Assembly (NCBI GenBank): GCA_963751165.1
Contig: CAVVTP010000028.1
Span: forward strand, 145,996-209,995
Source of the DNA: Roseiarcus sp963751165
GTDB lineage: Bacteria > Pseudomonadota > Alphaproteobacteria > Rhizobiales > Beijerinckiaceae
Direction: 5' to 3'
Length of the DNA: 64,000 nucleotides
Shown: positions 47,928-57,695 of the stretch, piece by piece
How the letters are laid out: each line of letters begins with the position of its first letter
Position numbering within the stretch: position 1 is the stretch's first letter
Made by a program: the position numbers and the translations under genes
Notes under the pieces: model-generated
Seen by the model: only the letters and a program-made list of their open reading frames with translations
Database searches by the model: none
What the model was told of the DNA's origin: nothing

Positions 47928-49202
47928 ATGGATTTCCTCGCGACCGAGCCGTTCTTCGGGCCGCTTGCCCGCCGCATCAGCGTGGGCGTTCGCGTCGGCG
48001 AAGGGGCGACGGCGGTGACGGTCGGCGGAGGCGCGCCCATCGTCGTTCAGTCGATGACCAACACCGACACTGCCGACGTCGAGGCGACCGCGGGCCAGAT
48101 TGCGGCGCTCGCCCGCGCCGGTTCGGAGCTGGTGCGGCTGACCGTCGACCGCGATGAGGCCGCCGCCGCCGTTCCCCACATCCGCGACCGGCTGATGGTC
48201 ATGGGCGTCCAAGTCCCGCTGATCGGCGACTTCCACTATATCGGCCACAAGCTGCTCGCCGAGCACCCGGCGTGCGCTGAGGCGCTCGACAAATACCGCA
48301 TCAACCCCGGCAACGTCGGTTTCAAGAACAAACGCGATCTGCAATTCGGTCAAATCGTCGAGACCGCCATCCGCAACGGCAAGGCGGTGCGTATCGGGGC
48401 CAACTGGGGCTCGCTCGACCAGGAGCTCCTGACCAGCCTCATGGACGAAAACGCGAAAAGCGCGACCCCCGTCCCGGCCGGCGCGGTGACGCGCGAGGCT
48501 ATGGTCCGTTCGGCGCTCCTCTCGGCGGCTCGGGCAGAAGAGATCGGGCTCGAGCGCTCGCGCATCATTCTTTCGGCTAAGGTCTCTTCCGTTCAGGACC
48601 TGATCACCGTCTACCGCATGCTGGCCGCGCGGTCGGACTACGCCCTTCATCTCGGCCTCACCGAGGCCGGCATGGGGACGAAAGGGGTCGTCGCTTCCGC
48701 TGCCGCGCTCGGCGTCCTGTTGCAGGAGGGCCTGGGCGACACGATCCGCATTTCGCTGACGCCCGAGCCCGGCGGCGACCGGACGCAGGAGGTTCGAGTC
48801 GCTCAGGAGCTCTTGCAGACAATGGGCTTTCGTATCTTTGCGCCGCAGGTCGCGGCCTGCCCCGGCTGCGGGCGCACGACCTCGACGGTTTTCCAGGAGC
48901 TTGCGCGCGACATTCAGAACCATCTCGCCGCGTCCATGCCCCAATGGCGTGCGCTCTACCCGGGCGTAGAGCGTTTGAACGTCGCGGTGATGGGCTGCAT
49001 CGTCAACGGGCCGGGCGAGAGCAAGCATGCCGACATCGGAATCTCGTTGCCCGGAACGGGGGAGACGCCGGCGGCGCCCGTCTTCATCGACGGCGTCAAG
49101 ACCGTGACTCTGAGGGGGCCGCGCATCGCCCAGGAGTTCAAGGCCCTGGTCGAGGACTATGTCGCGCAGCGTTACGGGCGCGCCGAGCGGGCGGCGGAGT
49201 AG
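47928..49202 (+). CDS. ispG: 4-hydroxy-3-methylbut-2-en-1-yl diphosphate synthase (flavodoxin)
   Basis: 424 residues from the ATG at 47928, which has GAAGGA seven bases before it; an ATG at 47856 would add 24 residues. The TIM-barrel N-terminus (APIVVQSMTNTDTADVEAT, INPGNVG) is followed by the [4Fe-4S] domain with cysteines in ACPGCGRTTST and MGCIVNGPGESKHADIGIS. It performs the penultimate step of the MEP isoprenoid pathway, so it is essential housekeeping. Confidence 0.96.
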   Translation: MDFLATEPFFGPLARRISVGVRVGEGATAVTVGGGAPIVVQSMTNTDTADVEATAGQIAALARAGSELVRLTVDRDEAAAAVPHIRDRLMVMGVQVPLIGDFHYIGHKLLAEHPACAEALDKYRINPGNVGFKNKRDLQFGQIVETAIRNGKAVRIGANWGSLDQELLTSLMDENAKSATPVPAGAVTREAMVRSALLSAARAEEIGLERSRIILSAKVSSVQDLITVYRMLAARSDYALHLGLTEAGMGTKGVVASAAALGVLLQEGLGDTIRISLTPEPGGDRTQEVRVAQELLQTMGFRIFAPQVAACPGCGRTTSTVFQELARDIQNHLAASMPQWRALYPGVERLNVAVMGCIVNGPGESKHADIGISLPGTGETPAAPVFIDGVKTVTLRGPRIAQEFKALVEDYVAQRYGRAERAAE

Positions 49203-49211
49203 CTTGAGCCG

Positions 49212-49850
49212 ATGTACGAGCCGCCGCTTCATCGCGAAGAGGATCTGGCGAAGCAGCACGCGCTCATCCGCGCGCGGCCGCTCGGGCTGCTCGTCAGCCA
49301 CGGTCCGCAGGGACTGCTCGCCAACGCCATTCCGTTTCTCGTAGACGCGGCCGCATCGAGGCTCGGAACGTTACGGGCGCACATGGCGCGCGCCAACCCC
49401 CAGTGGCGCGACCTTGGCGAGAACCCCGAGACGCTCGTGGTCTTCCAGGGCCCGGACCATTATGTCTCGCCGTCCTGGTACGCGACCAAACGGGAGACCC
49501 ACAAAGTCGTGCCGACCTGGAACTATGTGATGGTGCAGGCGCGCGGGACAGCGAAGGTTTTCGTAGACGACGGGTGGCTCTCCCGCCAGATCGAGGCGCT
49601 GACCCGCTCGCAGGAGGCGGCGCGCATAGAGCCGTGGGCCGTGTCCGACGCGCCGACCGATTTCGTCTCGGCCCAGCGCAGGGCGATCGTCGGCATCGAA
49701 ATCGAGATCGGCGACATCCGGGGAAAATGGAAGACGAGCCAGAATCGCAGCGCATCTGACCGCGCCGGCGTGATCGCCGGCCTGGCGGCGCTGGGCGACG
49801 AGGAGGCGCTCGCGATGGCCGCGATCGTCAAGGAGACGGGGCGCGACTAG
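49212..49850 (+). CDS. FMN-binding negative transcriptional regulator family protein (PaiB-like)
   Basis: 212 residues of the PaiB family (split-barrel flavin-binding fold). The start MYEPPLHREEDL, then ANAIPFLVD, ARANPQWRDL and SPSWYATKRETHKVVPTWNYVMVQARG, are characteristic. In Bacillus PaiB represses sporulation and protease genes, but most homologues are uncharacterised and may be flavin-dependent enzymes. It lies 9 bp after ispG and is probably co-transcribed. Confidence 0.9.
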   Translation: MYEPPLHREEDLAKQHALIRARPLGLLVSHGPQGLLANAIPFLVDAAASRLGTLRAHMARANPQWRDLGENPETLVVFQGPDHYVSPSWYATKRETHKVVPTWNYVMVQARGTAKVFVDDGWLSRQIEALTRSQEAARIEPWAVSDAPTDFVSAQRRAIVGIEIEIGDIRGKWKTSQNRSASDRAGVIAGLAALGDEEALAMAAIVKETGRD

Positions 49851-49926
49851 CTCGCGCTTGCCTCCCGCGAGAGACCGTGATCCAGTTTCGAGACATGTGA
49901 CGAAGGCACGCCAAGGAGGAATGGAA

Positions 49927-50367
49927 ATGACTGACTCGATCAAGCCCCTTTACACCGCTCACGCCACCTCGACCGGCGGCCGGAACGGCGAAACCCGATC
50001 CGATGATGGGATGGTCGATCTCCAGCTGTCGGTGCCGAAGGAGATGGGCGGCCCGGGCAAGCCCGGAACGGCCACCCCCGAGCATCTTTTCGCGGCTGGC
50101 TATGCCGCCTGCTTCGGCGGAGCGCTCGACTTCGTCGCTAAGCAGCACAAGAAGGACGCGACCAAGGCCACGGTGAAATGCGCCGTTACGATCGGGCCGC
50201 GCGACAAGGGCGGGTTCGGCCTTGCTGTCGTGCTCGACGTCGCCGACGGCAGCCTGCCGCAGCCCGAGCTTCAGGCGCTCGCCGATGAGGCGCATGAGAA
50301 GATCTGTCCGTATAGCCATGCCACCCGAGGCAACGTCGACGTCAAGGTCGTGACACACGGAGCCTGA
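49927..50367 (+). CDS. ohr: Organic hydroperoxide resistance protein (OsmC/Ohr family)
   Basis: 146 residues. The two redox cysteines are in FAAGYAACFGGAL and EKICPYSHATRGN, the spacing and context of Ohr, a thiol peroxidase that reduces organic hydroperoxides with lipoyl-protein help. YTAHATSTGGRNGETRSDDG is the family N-terminus. AAGGAGG eight bases before the ATG at 49927 supports that start over 49921. No OhrR regulator is adjacent. Confidence 0.93.
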   Translation: MTDSIKPLYTAHATSTGGRNGETRSDDGMVDLQLSVPKEMGGPGKPGTATPEHLFAAGYAACFGGALDFVAKQHKKDATKATVKCAVTIGPRDKGGFGLAVVLDVADGSLPQPELQALADEAHEKICPYSHATRGNVDVKVVTHGA

Positions 50368-50951
50368 GGCGTCATTTGGTCCTCCGTCCGCGGGAGCCTC
50401 GTTACAACGCGGCATTTTGCCGCCGCTAGTTGGGATTCCTGCGGATAATCAACTGAACCGGGATGTTCTCGATGTCGAACCCCGTGGATGTCTGATGCAT
50501 CCCAGCCAGTTGAGGGACTGGTCGACGAATTACCGCATCGTCTCGCGAGTTGAACTCGGCCTGAAAGATCCAGTCGAGGACAAAGGCGCATTACCCGCTG
50601 GGACAAGGAAGCCTGGAACGGCCAGCCTAATAGACGGCGAGTCCATCCTTTGGTTCAGCCCTGCGCAAGGCTGCGGCCGAAATATCGCACCCGTCCCGGT
50701 TGTGTCACAGCAAGCGCAAGCCGTGCTGGGAACGGTTTTTGACTGTACTCAGGCAGAATCAAGTCCACTTCGAGCTGTAATTAATACCTAATTTTGTCTT
50801 TCGCCGCTCTTGAATAATGTAAACGTCCTGCGCCATAGTGCAGCCCGCTTGCGCGGGACTGGGGGCAGAGTCGTGCGGGCGCACGAACGTTTGATCGCAA
50901 GCGCCTGACCTATCGACGGCGGCGTCAGTGCAGGACTGAGAGTAGGTCTTT
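50368..50951. other. Intergenic region, no gene established
   Basis: 584 bp. A plus-strand frame at 50417-50791 could encode 124 residues but has no ribosome site or recognisable sequence. On the minus strand about 50 codons (50430-50590, ending IENIPVQLIIRRNPN) look protein-like and may be a gene remnant. The last 200 bases are AT-richer and hold a CCCGCTTGCGCGGG hairpin near 50850, likely in the leader of the secretion operon. Confidence 0.35.
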
Positions 50952-53120
50952 ATGAAGCAGGCAGCCCCCAGGCCCGCGGACGCGAGCCCGATTGACGCAG
51001 GTCTACGAGCTTTATGCGGAATCGCCGCCTTTTATCGCATCGGGGCTGATCCAGCGGGGCTCCAGCGCGAACTGGCTCTAGGCGCGCGCGAGGCGGACGA
51101 AGTCGACCTCATACGCGCCGCCCAGCGCATCGGCATGCGGGCCCGACTAGTGACCGGCGCCAGCGCGCAGCGGATCGGGAAAATGCCGACGCCGGCAATC
51201 GTCCGGTTGCGAAGCGGCGCGTTCAAGGTCTATGCCGGTCGCGTCCCTTCCGGGTTATGCCGGCTGGTCGACCCGGTCAGTCACGCGGTGACGGAGGTGC
51301 CGCTCGACGCGCTCGCCCGTGAGAGCGGCGGACAGGCGCTGCTGATCGCGCGCCGCGTCGGCGGCGCCGGCGCCGACCCGAGAATGTTCGGAGTGCGCTG
51401 GTTTCTGCCGACCGTCTGGCGTTACCGTCGGCCGCTCGGGCACGTCCTCGCAGCGTCCCTGTTCGTTCAGATCTTCGCTCTGACAACGCCGCTGATCTTC
51501 CAGGTCATCGTCGACAAGGTTCTGACCCACAAGGGTTACGAGACCCTGTTCGTGATGATCGCCGGACTCGTGGTCATCGGCCTGTTCGACGTTTCGCTAC
51601 AGTATTTGAGAACTTATGCGCTTTCCCACACCACCAATCGAATGGACGTTGAGCTCGGCCAGCGCCTGTTTGCGCATCTCTTGCGGCTGCCGATGAGCTA
51701 TTTCGAAACGCGGCCGGCCGGGCAGACCGTGGCGCGGGTGCGGGAGCTCGAGACTGTCCGCACCTTTCTCACCGGGCAGGGACTGTTTTCCGCGATCGAT
51801 CTTGTCTTCGCCTTTGTTTTCATCGCGGTGATGTTTGCCTATTCGGTGAAGCTGACCCTGATCGTTCTAATGGGTCTGCCGGTCTACATTCTGATCGGCT
51901 TCTTGGTCAGGCCGCCGCTGCGGGATCTGGTGAACGAGAAGTTTAACCGCGGCGCGGCGAGCCAGCAGTTCCTCGTCGAGACGATCGTCGGCGCCGGCAC
52001 TGTAAAGGCGGCGGCGGTCGAGCCGATCATGCGCGCACAGTGGGAAGAAAAGCTCGCGGCATATGTGAAAACGAGCTTCAACGCGACCATGCTCGGGTCG
52101 GGCGGGCAGCTCGCCATTCAATACATCAGCAAGCTGACCACCGCCGCGCTCCTCTTGTTCGGCGCCAAGGCGGTGATCGACGGCGAACTGACCGTCGGGG
52201 CGCTGGTCGCCTTCAACATGATCGCGTCTCAGGCGGTGCAGCCGATCCTCCGGCTGTCGCAGATCTGGCAGGATTTTCAGCAGGTGCAGATCTCGATCGA
52301 ACGTCTTGGCGATATTCTCAACACCGCGCCGGAGCCGTCACCGCTAATGCGTCTGGCGCCGCCCACTCCACAAGGCGCCATCGAATATCGTAATGTCACT
52401 TTCCGCTATCGGCCGGTCGGCCCCGACGTCCTCAGGAGCGTCTCGCTTTCCATCCGGCCGGGGGAGACGATCGGCATCGTCGGCCCTTCCGGCTCGGGCA
52501 AGTCGACGTTGAGCAAGCTCGCCCAGAGACTGTACTCGCCGACCGAGGGGCAGGTCTTTCTCGACGGCGCAGATTTGAGCCAGGTCGATCCGGCCTGGCT
52601 GCGCAGCCACATCGGAGTCGTTTTGCAGGAGAACCTGCTGTTCAACCGCACCATTCACGAGAACATCGCCTTCGCCAATCCGGCCATGCCGCGAGCAAAA
52701 GTCATCGAGACCGCTCGCCTCGCCGGAGCCGACGAATTCATCGACAAGTTGCCTGAAGGCTACGACACCATGATCGAGGAGCGCGGCGCCAATCTGTCTG
52801 GCGGACAACGGCAGCGGATCGCCATCGCCCGAGCGCTCGCCACCAATCCTCGCATCCTCATCCTCGACGAAGCAACGTCGGCGCTCGATTACGAGAGCGA
52901 GCGCGTCATCCAGCGCAACATGCGCCGCATCGTGAAGGACCGCACCGTGATCATCATCGCCCACCGGCTGGCGGCGGTGCGCGGCTGCAACCGCATCGTC
53001 GGGATGCAAGACGGACGCATCGTTGAAATCGGTTCGCACGAGGAGCTGGTCCGGCGTCCGGGCGGCCTCTACGCGTATCTTTGGGGGCTGCAGACCCAGC
53101 CTTTCGAGCTCGCGTCGTGA
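50952..53120 (+). CDS. Type I secretion ABC transporter with degenerate C39-like domain
   Basis: 722 residues. Residues 1-135 are a C39-like domain in which the catalytic Cys position is Ala (SPIDAGLRALCG), as in HlyB, so it binds but does not cut its cargo. Six membrane helices follow at about 155-435, then the ATPase: Walker A GPSGSGKST, signature LSGGQRQRIAIARAL, Walker B ILILDEATSALD and IAHRLAAVRG. It exports a protein with an uncleaved C-terminal signal across both membranes with the HlyD partner encoded 14 bp on; no TolC or RTX substrate gene is adjacent. Confidence 0.94.
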   Translation: MKQAAPRPADASPIDAGLRALCGIAAFYRIGADPAGLQRELALGAREADEVDLIRAAQRIGMRARLVTGASAQRIGKMPTPAIVRLRSGAFKVYAGRVPSGLCRLVDPVSHAVTEVPLDALARESGGQALLIARRVGGAGADPRMFGVRWFLPTVWRYRRPLGHVLAASLFVQIFALTTPLIFQVIVDKVLTHKGYETLFVMIAGLVVIGLFDVSLQYLRTYALSHTTNRMDVELGQRLFAHLLRLPMSYFETRPAGQTVARVRELETVRTFLTGQGLFSAIDLVFAFVFIAVMFAYSVKLTLIVLMGLPVYILIGFLVRPPLRDLVNEKFNRGAASQQFLVETIVGAGTVKAAAVEPIMRAQWEEKLAAYVKTSFNATMLGSGGQLAIQYISKLTTAALLLFGAKAVIDGELTVGALVAFNMIASQAVQPILRLSQIWQDFQQVQISIERLGDILNTAPEPSPLMRLAPPTPQGAIEYRNVTFRYRPVGPDVLRSVSLSIRPGETIGIVGPSGSGKSTLSKLAQRLYSPTEGQVFLDGADLSQVDPAWLRSHIGVVLQENLLFNRTIHENIAFANPAMPRAKVIETARLAGADEFIDKLPEGYDTMIEERGANLSGGQRQRIAIARALATNPRILILDEATSALDYESERVIQRNMRRIVKDRTVIIIAHRLAAVRGCNRIVGMQDGRIVEIGSHEELVRRPGGLYAYLWGLQTQPFELAS

Positions 53121-53134
53121 CGGGAGCCTGACGG

Positions 53135-54662
53135 ATGCTGTCCTCCATCGAAACCGAGAACCGACCCGGCGTGGCCGGGCCCGAGTCCGCTGAAGCTGCG
53201 GCCCCTCCCGACGCCGGAAGGCGCGAGTCGCGCGCCCTCGTCCTTCCGTCGGCGTTCAGCGGCGAATTGTCCGACCGGGAGTTCCTTGCGCCCGTCTTGG
53301 AAATACTGGAGACGCCGGCCTCGCCGGTTCATCTGGCTTTCCTGTGGATCATTTGCGCACTCGTCGTTGTCGGCCTGGGGTGGGCGTATTTCGGCCGCGT
53401 CGACATCATCGCCACTGCGCAAGGTAAGTTTCAGCCGACTGGCCGTGTCAAGGTGATCGAGCCTCTCGATACGGGACAAGTTGCGGCCATTCGGGCGACC
53501 AATGGCAGTCTGGTCAAGAAAGGCGACATTCTCGTCGAACTCGACCGCTCCGCCGCCGAGGCTGACCTCGTCGCGGCGAAAGACGCGCTCGCCTCCGCCC
53601 GCGTCGAGTTCGCTGCGGCGGCGGGTTGCGCTCGCGGCCGCGAAGGCGCACGCCTTCTCCCCGCTCCCGGCGATCGACTGGCCGTCCGACATCGCGCGGG
53701 CGCTGCGCGAGCGTGAGGATCGGGTGCTCGCCGCCGACCTCGGGCAACTCTCGGCGACCGTCGCCTCATTCGAGGCGCAGCGAGCGCAGAAGACCGCCGA
53801 GCGAAAGATGCTTTTGCAGACGATCGCGACCCAAAAGAATCTCGTCGCGACACTGCAGCAGCGCGTCGATATGCGCACGAAACTCCTCGAGTCCCAGTCC
53901 GGCGCCAAGTCGGCCGTCATCGACGCGACCGAGACGCTGCAATATCAGCAAACCCAGCTCGCGATGCAGGAAGAGCAGCTGGCGTCTCTGTCAGCGGGGC
54001 TCGATGTGATCGACCGCGACTCCGACAAGGCCGTGGAGACGTTCCTGTCCGACGACGCGCAGAAGCTGAGCGACGCCGAGCGACGCGCCGAAGACGCGCG
54101 CGAGCACGTCGCCAAGGCGGAGGCGGTCGTCGACCATCTGACCCTTCGCGCGCCAATCGCGGGCCGCGTGCAGTCGTCGGTCATCGTCAACGTCGGCCAG
54201 GTCGTCGCCAGCGGACAGGAGATCATGCGCGTCGTGCCTCAGGATTCGACGCTGGAGATCGAGGCCTACGTGCTCAACCGCGACATCGGCTTCGTCAGCG
54301 TCGGCCAGGAGGCGGTCGTCAAGGTCGAGTCGTTTCCGTTCACCCGTTACGGCTCGATCAAGGCACATGTGATCCGCATCGCCAAGGACGCGATCCCTTC
54401 GCCCGACGCGAGCGCAATCGAGGGGGATCCCGCCCGAGCCGCGAATGCGGCGGGCTACGCCGGCGGGGAGCGCATGCAGAATCTGGTGTTTGCGGTTCAG
54501 CTGAAACCCGATGTCACCGGCATGTCGGTCGACGGCGTCGAGCGGCCGCTGACCTCGGGCATGGCGGTGACGGTGGAGCTCAAGACCGGCTCGCGCCGTA
54601 TGATCGAATACCTGTTCTCCCCCCTGATCGAGGTCGCCTCGCGGGCGATGCGGGAAAGGTAA
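53135..54662 (+). CDS. HlyD-family type I secretion adaptor (frameshifted)
   Basis: 508 residues after correction. A single membrane anchor near residue 70 (LAFLWIICALVVVGLGWAYF) is followed by a barrel/lipoyl-like segment (GRVKVIEPLDTGQVAAI), a long alpha-helical hairpin (about 170-340) and the closing lipoyl/barrel part (LRAPIAGRVQSSVIVNVGQVV; PFTRYGSIKAHVIRIAKDA). The frame breaks at 53623-53625, where dropping one G of GGG joins SARVEFAAAAVALAAAKAH. It bridges the ABC protein and an outer-membrane channel. Confidence 0.88.
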
Positions 54663-54803
54663 GAGGTCCGCGCAGGCCTCGCTCTGGCGAGCGACGCTGG
54701 GGATCGCGTCTCAAAGGACGTCCATCGCGTCCCGCACCTCGAAGGGGCGGGTCGGTCCGGGAGGCGTTGAGGGGCCTTAATCCCCGTGCGACCTCTCTGC
54801 TAT

Positions 54804-54826
54804 AAGCCTCCCAGTTGTGGAGGCTT
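54804..54826 (+). promoter_or_regulatory. Hairpin enclosing the gabD ribosome binding site
   Basis: AAGCCTCC (54804-54811) pairs perfectly with GGAGGCTT (54819-54826) around a seven-base loop. The GGAGG of the 3' arm is the Shine-Dalgarno of gabD, seven bases before its ATG. Folding would hide the ribosome site, so translation could respond to temperature, a ligand, a small RNA or upstream ribosomes. The structure is seen; regulation is inferred. Confidence 0.55.
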
Positions 54827-54830
54827 CCTC

Positions 54831-56280
54831 ATGAAACTCGCAGATCCCGCTCTTCTCAAGAACCAGTGCCTCGTCGACGGCAAATGGGTCGGTGAGGGAA
54901 CGGACGAGGTCCGTAATCCGGCGACCGGCGCCCACATCGCCAAGGTCCCGCGCTTCGGCTTTGACGAGACGGTCCGGGCGATCGAGGCCGCCAACAGAGC
55001 CTTCGGCCCGTGGGCGAAAATGCTGCCGAAGGAGCGAGCCAAGATTTCTGCGCCGCTGGTTCGATCTCATCGTCGCGAACCGGGAAGACATCGCGCTCAT
55101 CATGACGAGCGAGCAAGGCAAGCCGCTCGCCGAGGCGCGTGGCGAAGTCGACTACGCCGCGGGCTTCGTCGAATTCTTCGGCGAGGAGGCCAAGCGCGTC
55201 TACGGTGAGATCAACCCGACCTTCCGTGCTGATTCGCGCGTCCTCGTCTTGAAGCAGCCGATCGGCGTCGTCGCCGCGATCACGCCGTGGAACTTCCCCG
55301 CCGCGATGATCACCCGGAAGGTCGCCCCGGCGCTCGCCGTGGGCTGTACGGTCGTCGTCAAGCCCGCGCCCGAGACGCCGCTGACGGCGATGGCCCTCGC
55401 CGAACTCGCCGTACGCGCGGGGTTCCCCGCCGGCGTCGTCAACATGCTGACGGGTGACGCGCCCGCGATCGGCAAGGCGATGTGCGAGCACCCTGCGGTG
55501 CGCTTCGTCGGCTTCACCGGCTCGACCGAGGTCGGCAAGCTCCTCATGCGCCAGGCGGCCGGGACGGTGAAGAAGGTCGGGCTCGAACTCGGCGGCAACG
55601 CCCCGTTCATCGTGTTCGACGATGCCGACGTCGACGCTGCGGTCGAGGGCGCGATTGTCTCGAAATTCCGCAACATGGGCCAGACCTGCGTCTGCGCGAA
55701 CCGCATTTACGCGCAGGAGAGGATATACGACGCCTTCGTCGCGAAGCTGACGGAAGCCGCCGCCCGCCTCAAGGTCGGCGAAGGGACGGAGCCCGGCGTC
55801 GCGCAGGGACCCCTCATCAACGAGGAGGCGGTCGAAAAGGTGGAGGCCCATATCGCCGATGCGCTCGCAAAGGGCGCCCGCGCGACGATCGGCGGCAAGC
55901 GTCACGCTCTCGGGCGCACCTTTTTCGAGCCTACGGTGCTCTCGGGCCTCGACGCCTCGATGCGGATCGCGCGCGAGGAGACGTTCGGCCCGGTCGCGCC
56001 CGTATTCCGTTTCAAGGACGAGGCCGACGCGATCCGCCTCGCCAACGACACCCAGTACGGCCTCGCCGCCTATTTCTACGCCCGCGACCTCGGCCGCGTC
56101 TGGCGCGTCGCCGAGGCGCTGGAGTACGGCATGGTGGGCGTCAACTCTGGCGCCATCTCGACCGAGCTCGCTCCTTTCGGCGGAGTCAAGGAATCCGGCC
56201 TCGGCCGCGAAGGCTCGCGTCACGGGGCGGAAGAGTTCGTCGAGATCAAATATATGCTCATGAGCGGGCTCGATCGGTAG
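54831..56280 (+). CDS. gabD: Succinate-semialdehyde dehydrogenase (frameshifted)
   Basis: 482 residues after correction. Aldehyde-dehydrogenase motifs are complete: VAAITPWNFPAAM, GFTGSTEVGKLLM, catalytic Glu in LELGGNAPFIVFDDADVD, and the catalytic Cys in MGQTCVCANRIY. The double-Cys form and N-terminus (LLKNQCLVDGKWV) match GabD, which oxidises succinate semialdehyde to succinate. One T of the run at 55045-55047 is extra; removing it joins KERAKI to LRRWFDLIVANREDIA. Orphan promoter; leader hairpin covers its ribosome site. Confidence 0.92.
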
Positions 56281-56313
56281 AAGTCTCTTTCCGTCCGGAC
56301 CCGGACAGGCGCC

Positions 56314-57318
56314 CTAGCCGGCATAGAGAGCCGGCCGCTCGCGCAATGCGACCGGCTCGCGCCTCCCGCTTTCGACGGCCTTGACGCCGAGAGTCGAGAC
56401 GACGGTCGCGACATAGCCATCCCACGAACTCGGGCCGGCGGCTCCGCCCGTCGCCGCTGCGGCGAGCCAGGCCCGGAATTCCGCGTCGAAGGCGGCGCCG
56501 AACCTTTCGCGCCAGTCTGCCGCCACGCGGCCGCTGAACACGCCCTGGGCCTTCACCACGACCTCGTTTCGCTCGGCGAGCGTCACGACGCCGGCCTCGC
56601 CGATGACCTCGCCGCGAATGTCGTACCCGTAGGCGATGTTGACCGAGGTCTCGATCGCGACCAGCGCGCCGGAGCGCATCTCGATCAAGGTCAACAGCGG
56701 ATCGGAAAAGGCGGCGCGGCTGTTCTTGCGCGGGACTTTCACCGAGATCGCCGCCGGCTCGTCGTCGAGCAGGAAGCGGGCGATGTCGATGTCGTGCACC
56801 GCCGTGTCGGTCAGCGCCATGTCCTTGGTGTAATGAGCGGGCACGGACGGATTGCGGTGGCCGCTCTGGAAAATAAGCGGCGCGCCGATGGCGCCGGAGA
56901 CGATCGTCTCCTTCATCGCCCGGTACTGGGCATCGAAGCGGCGCATGAACCCGACCTGCACCAGGCGGCGCCCGAAAGCGACTTCCGCGTCGATGATCGA
57001 CGAGCAGTCCTTTTCCGTGACTGCGAGCGGCTTCTCGCAGAAGACGGGCTTGCCCGCCTTGATGGCCGTCAGAACATAAGCCGCGTGGGTCATACCCCAG
57101 GAGGTCACGACGACCGCCGCAACCTCCTTCGCCTCGATCAGCTCCTCCCCGGTCGGGTAGGCCCTCGCGGCGGGCAGCCGCGCGGCGACGGCCTGCGCCC
57201 CGCCCATGTTCACGTCGCTGACGGCGACCACATCCGCGCCGGCCAGCACGGTCGTCAGCCGGCGGATGTGGTCCTGGCCGATCATGCCTAGGCCGATGAC
57301 GCCGATATTCAAACTCAT
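56314..57318 (-). CDS. Inositol 2-dehydrogenase-like oxidoreductase (Gfo/Idh/MocA)
   Basis: 334 residues. The nucleotide loop is IGVIGLGMIGQDHIRRL, the catalytic Lys is in VFCEKPLAV, and GFMRRFDAQYRAMKE and DTAVHDIDIARFLLDDE follow IolG-type myo-inositol 2-dehydrogenases. No other inositol genes are adjacent, so substrate identity is tentative. It is convergent with gabD (33 bp between stops). Confidence 0.83.
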   Translation of the reverse strand: MSLNIGVIGLGMIGQDHIRRLTTVLAGADVVAVSDVNMGGAQAVAARLPAARAYPTGEELIEAKEVAAVVVTSWGMTHAAYVLTAIKAGKPVFCEKPLAVTEKDCSSIIDAEVAFGRRLVQVGFMRRFDAQYRAMKETIVSGAIGAPLIFQSGHRNPSVPAHYTKDMALTDTAVHDIDIARFLLDDEPAAISVKVPRKNSRAAFSDPLLTLIEMRSGALVAIETSVNIAYGYDIRGEVIGEAGVVTLAERNEVVVKAQGVFSGRVAADWRERFGAAFDAEFRAWLAAAATGGAAGPSSWDGYVATVVSTLGVKAVESGRREPVALRERPALYAG

Positions 57319-57695
57319 GGGCTTGTTCTCTCCCGATTCGCTCCGCTAAGCGCGCCGGCCGACCTCTGCATGATCCTGGGGCGGCCGCTCGGGACGGTAG
57401 TCTCGAACCCGGGCCGATTCCAACCGGCGAATTCGCTGAGAACAGCGAATTAACAGCGATTTTATTGGCAGGGAGGGCCGTTCGACCTCGGTTTTGCGGC
57501 GGAAACGCAGGCCAAATCGGGGATTCGGGCCAAATGCTGGCAGCGAATTGGAACAGCGAATTAACTCGTCGTCTGAGCGAATTTTTTCGCCAAAACAGCG
57601 AATTTGATGCGCGACGAAGGACACGATCGGCTGGCGCGCGTCGTGCCCAGCTCAGACCTACGAGCCCGAAGCGCCCGTAAACGTGGCACGCCAAA
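57319..57695. repeat. Non-coding region with repeated TTCGCTG(TT) motifs
   Basis: 377 bp upstream of the inositol dehydrogenase. On the minus strand AATTCGCTGTT or close variants occur near 57433, 57545, 57555 and 57598, with a further AATTCGCT near 57578. The stretch is AT-rich against a GC-rich genome and resembles interspersed elements I remember from Bradyrhizobium intergenic DNA. No gene was recognised. A segment at 57615-57648 recurs, about 80 percent identical and in the same direction, at 62094-62127. Confidence 0.5.

Noticed and set aside
46955..49301. Minus-strand frame extending the patatin gene to 1,145 codons
   Set aside because: Only the last 364 residues are patatin. The rest is antisense to ispG or out of frame over bdhA.
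50417..50791. 124-codon plus-strand gene before the secretion operon
   Set aside because: No ribosome site, no recognisable sequence, and protein-like sequence appears on the opposite strand instead.
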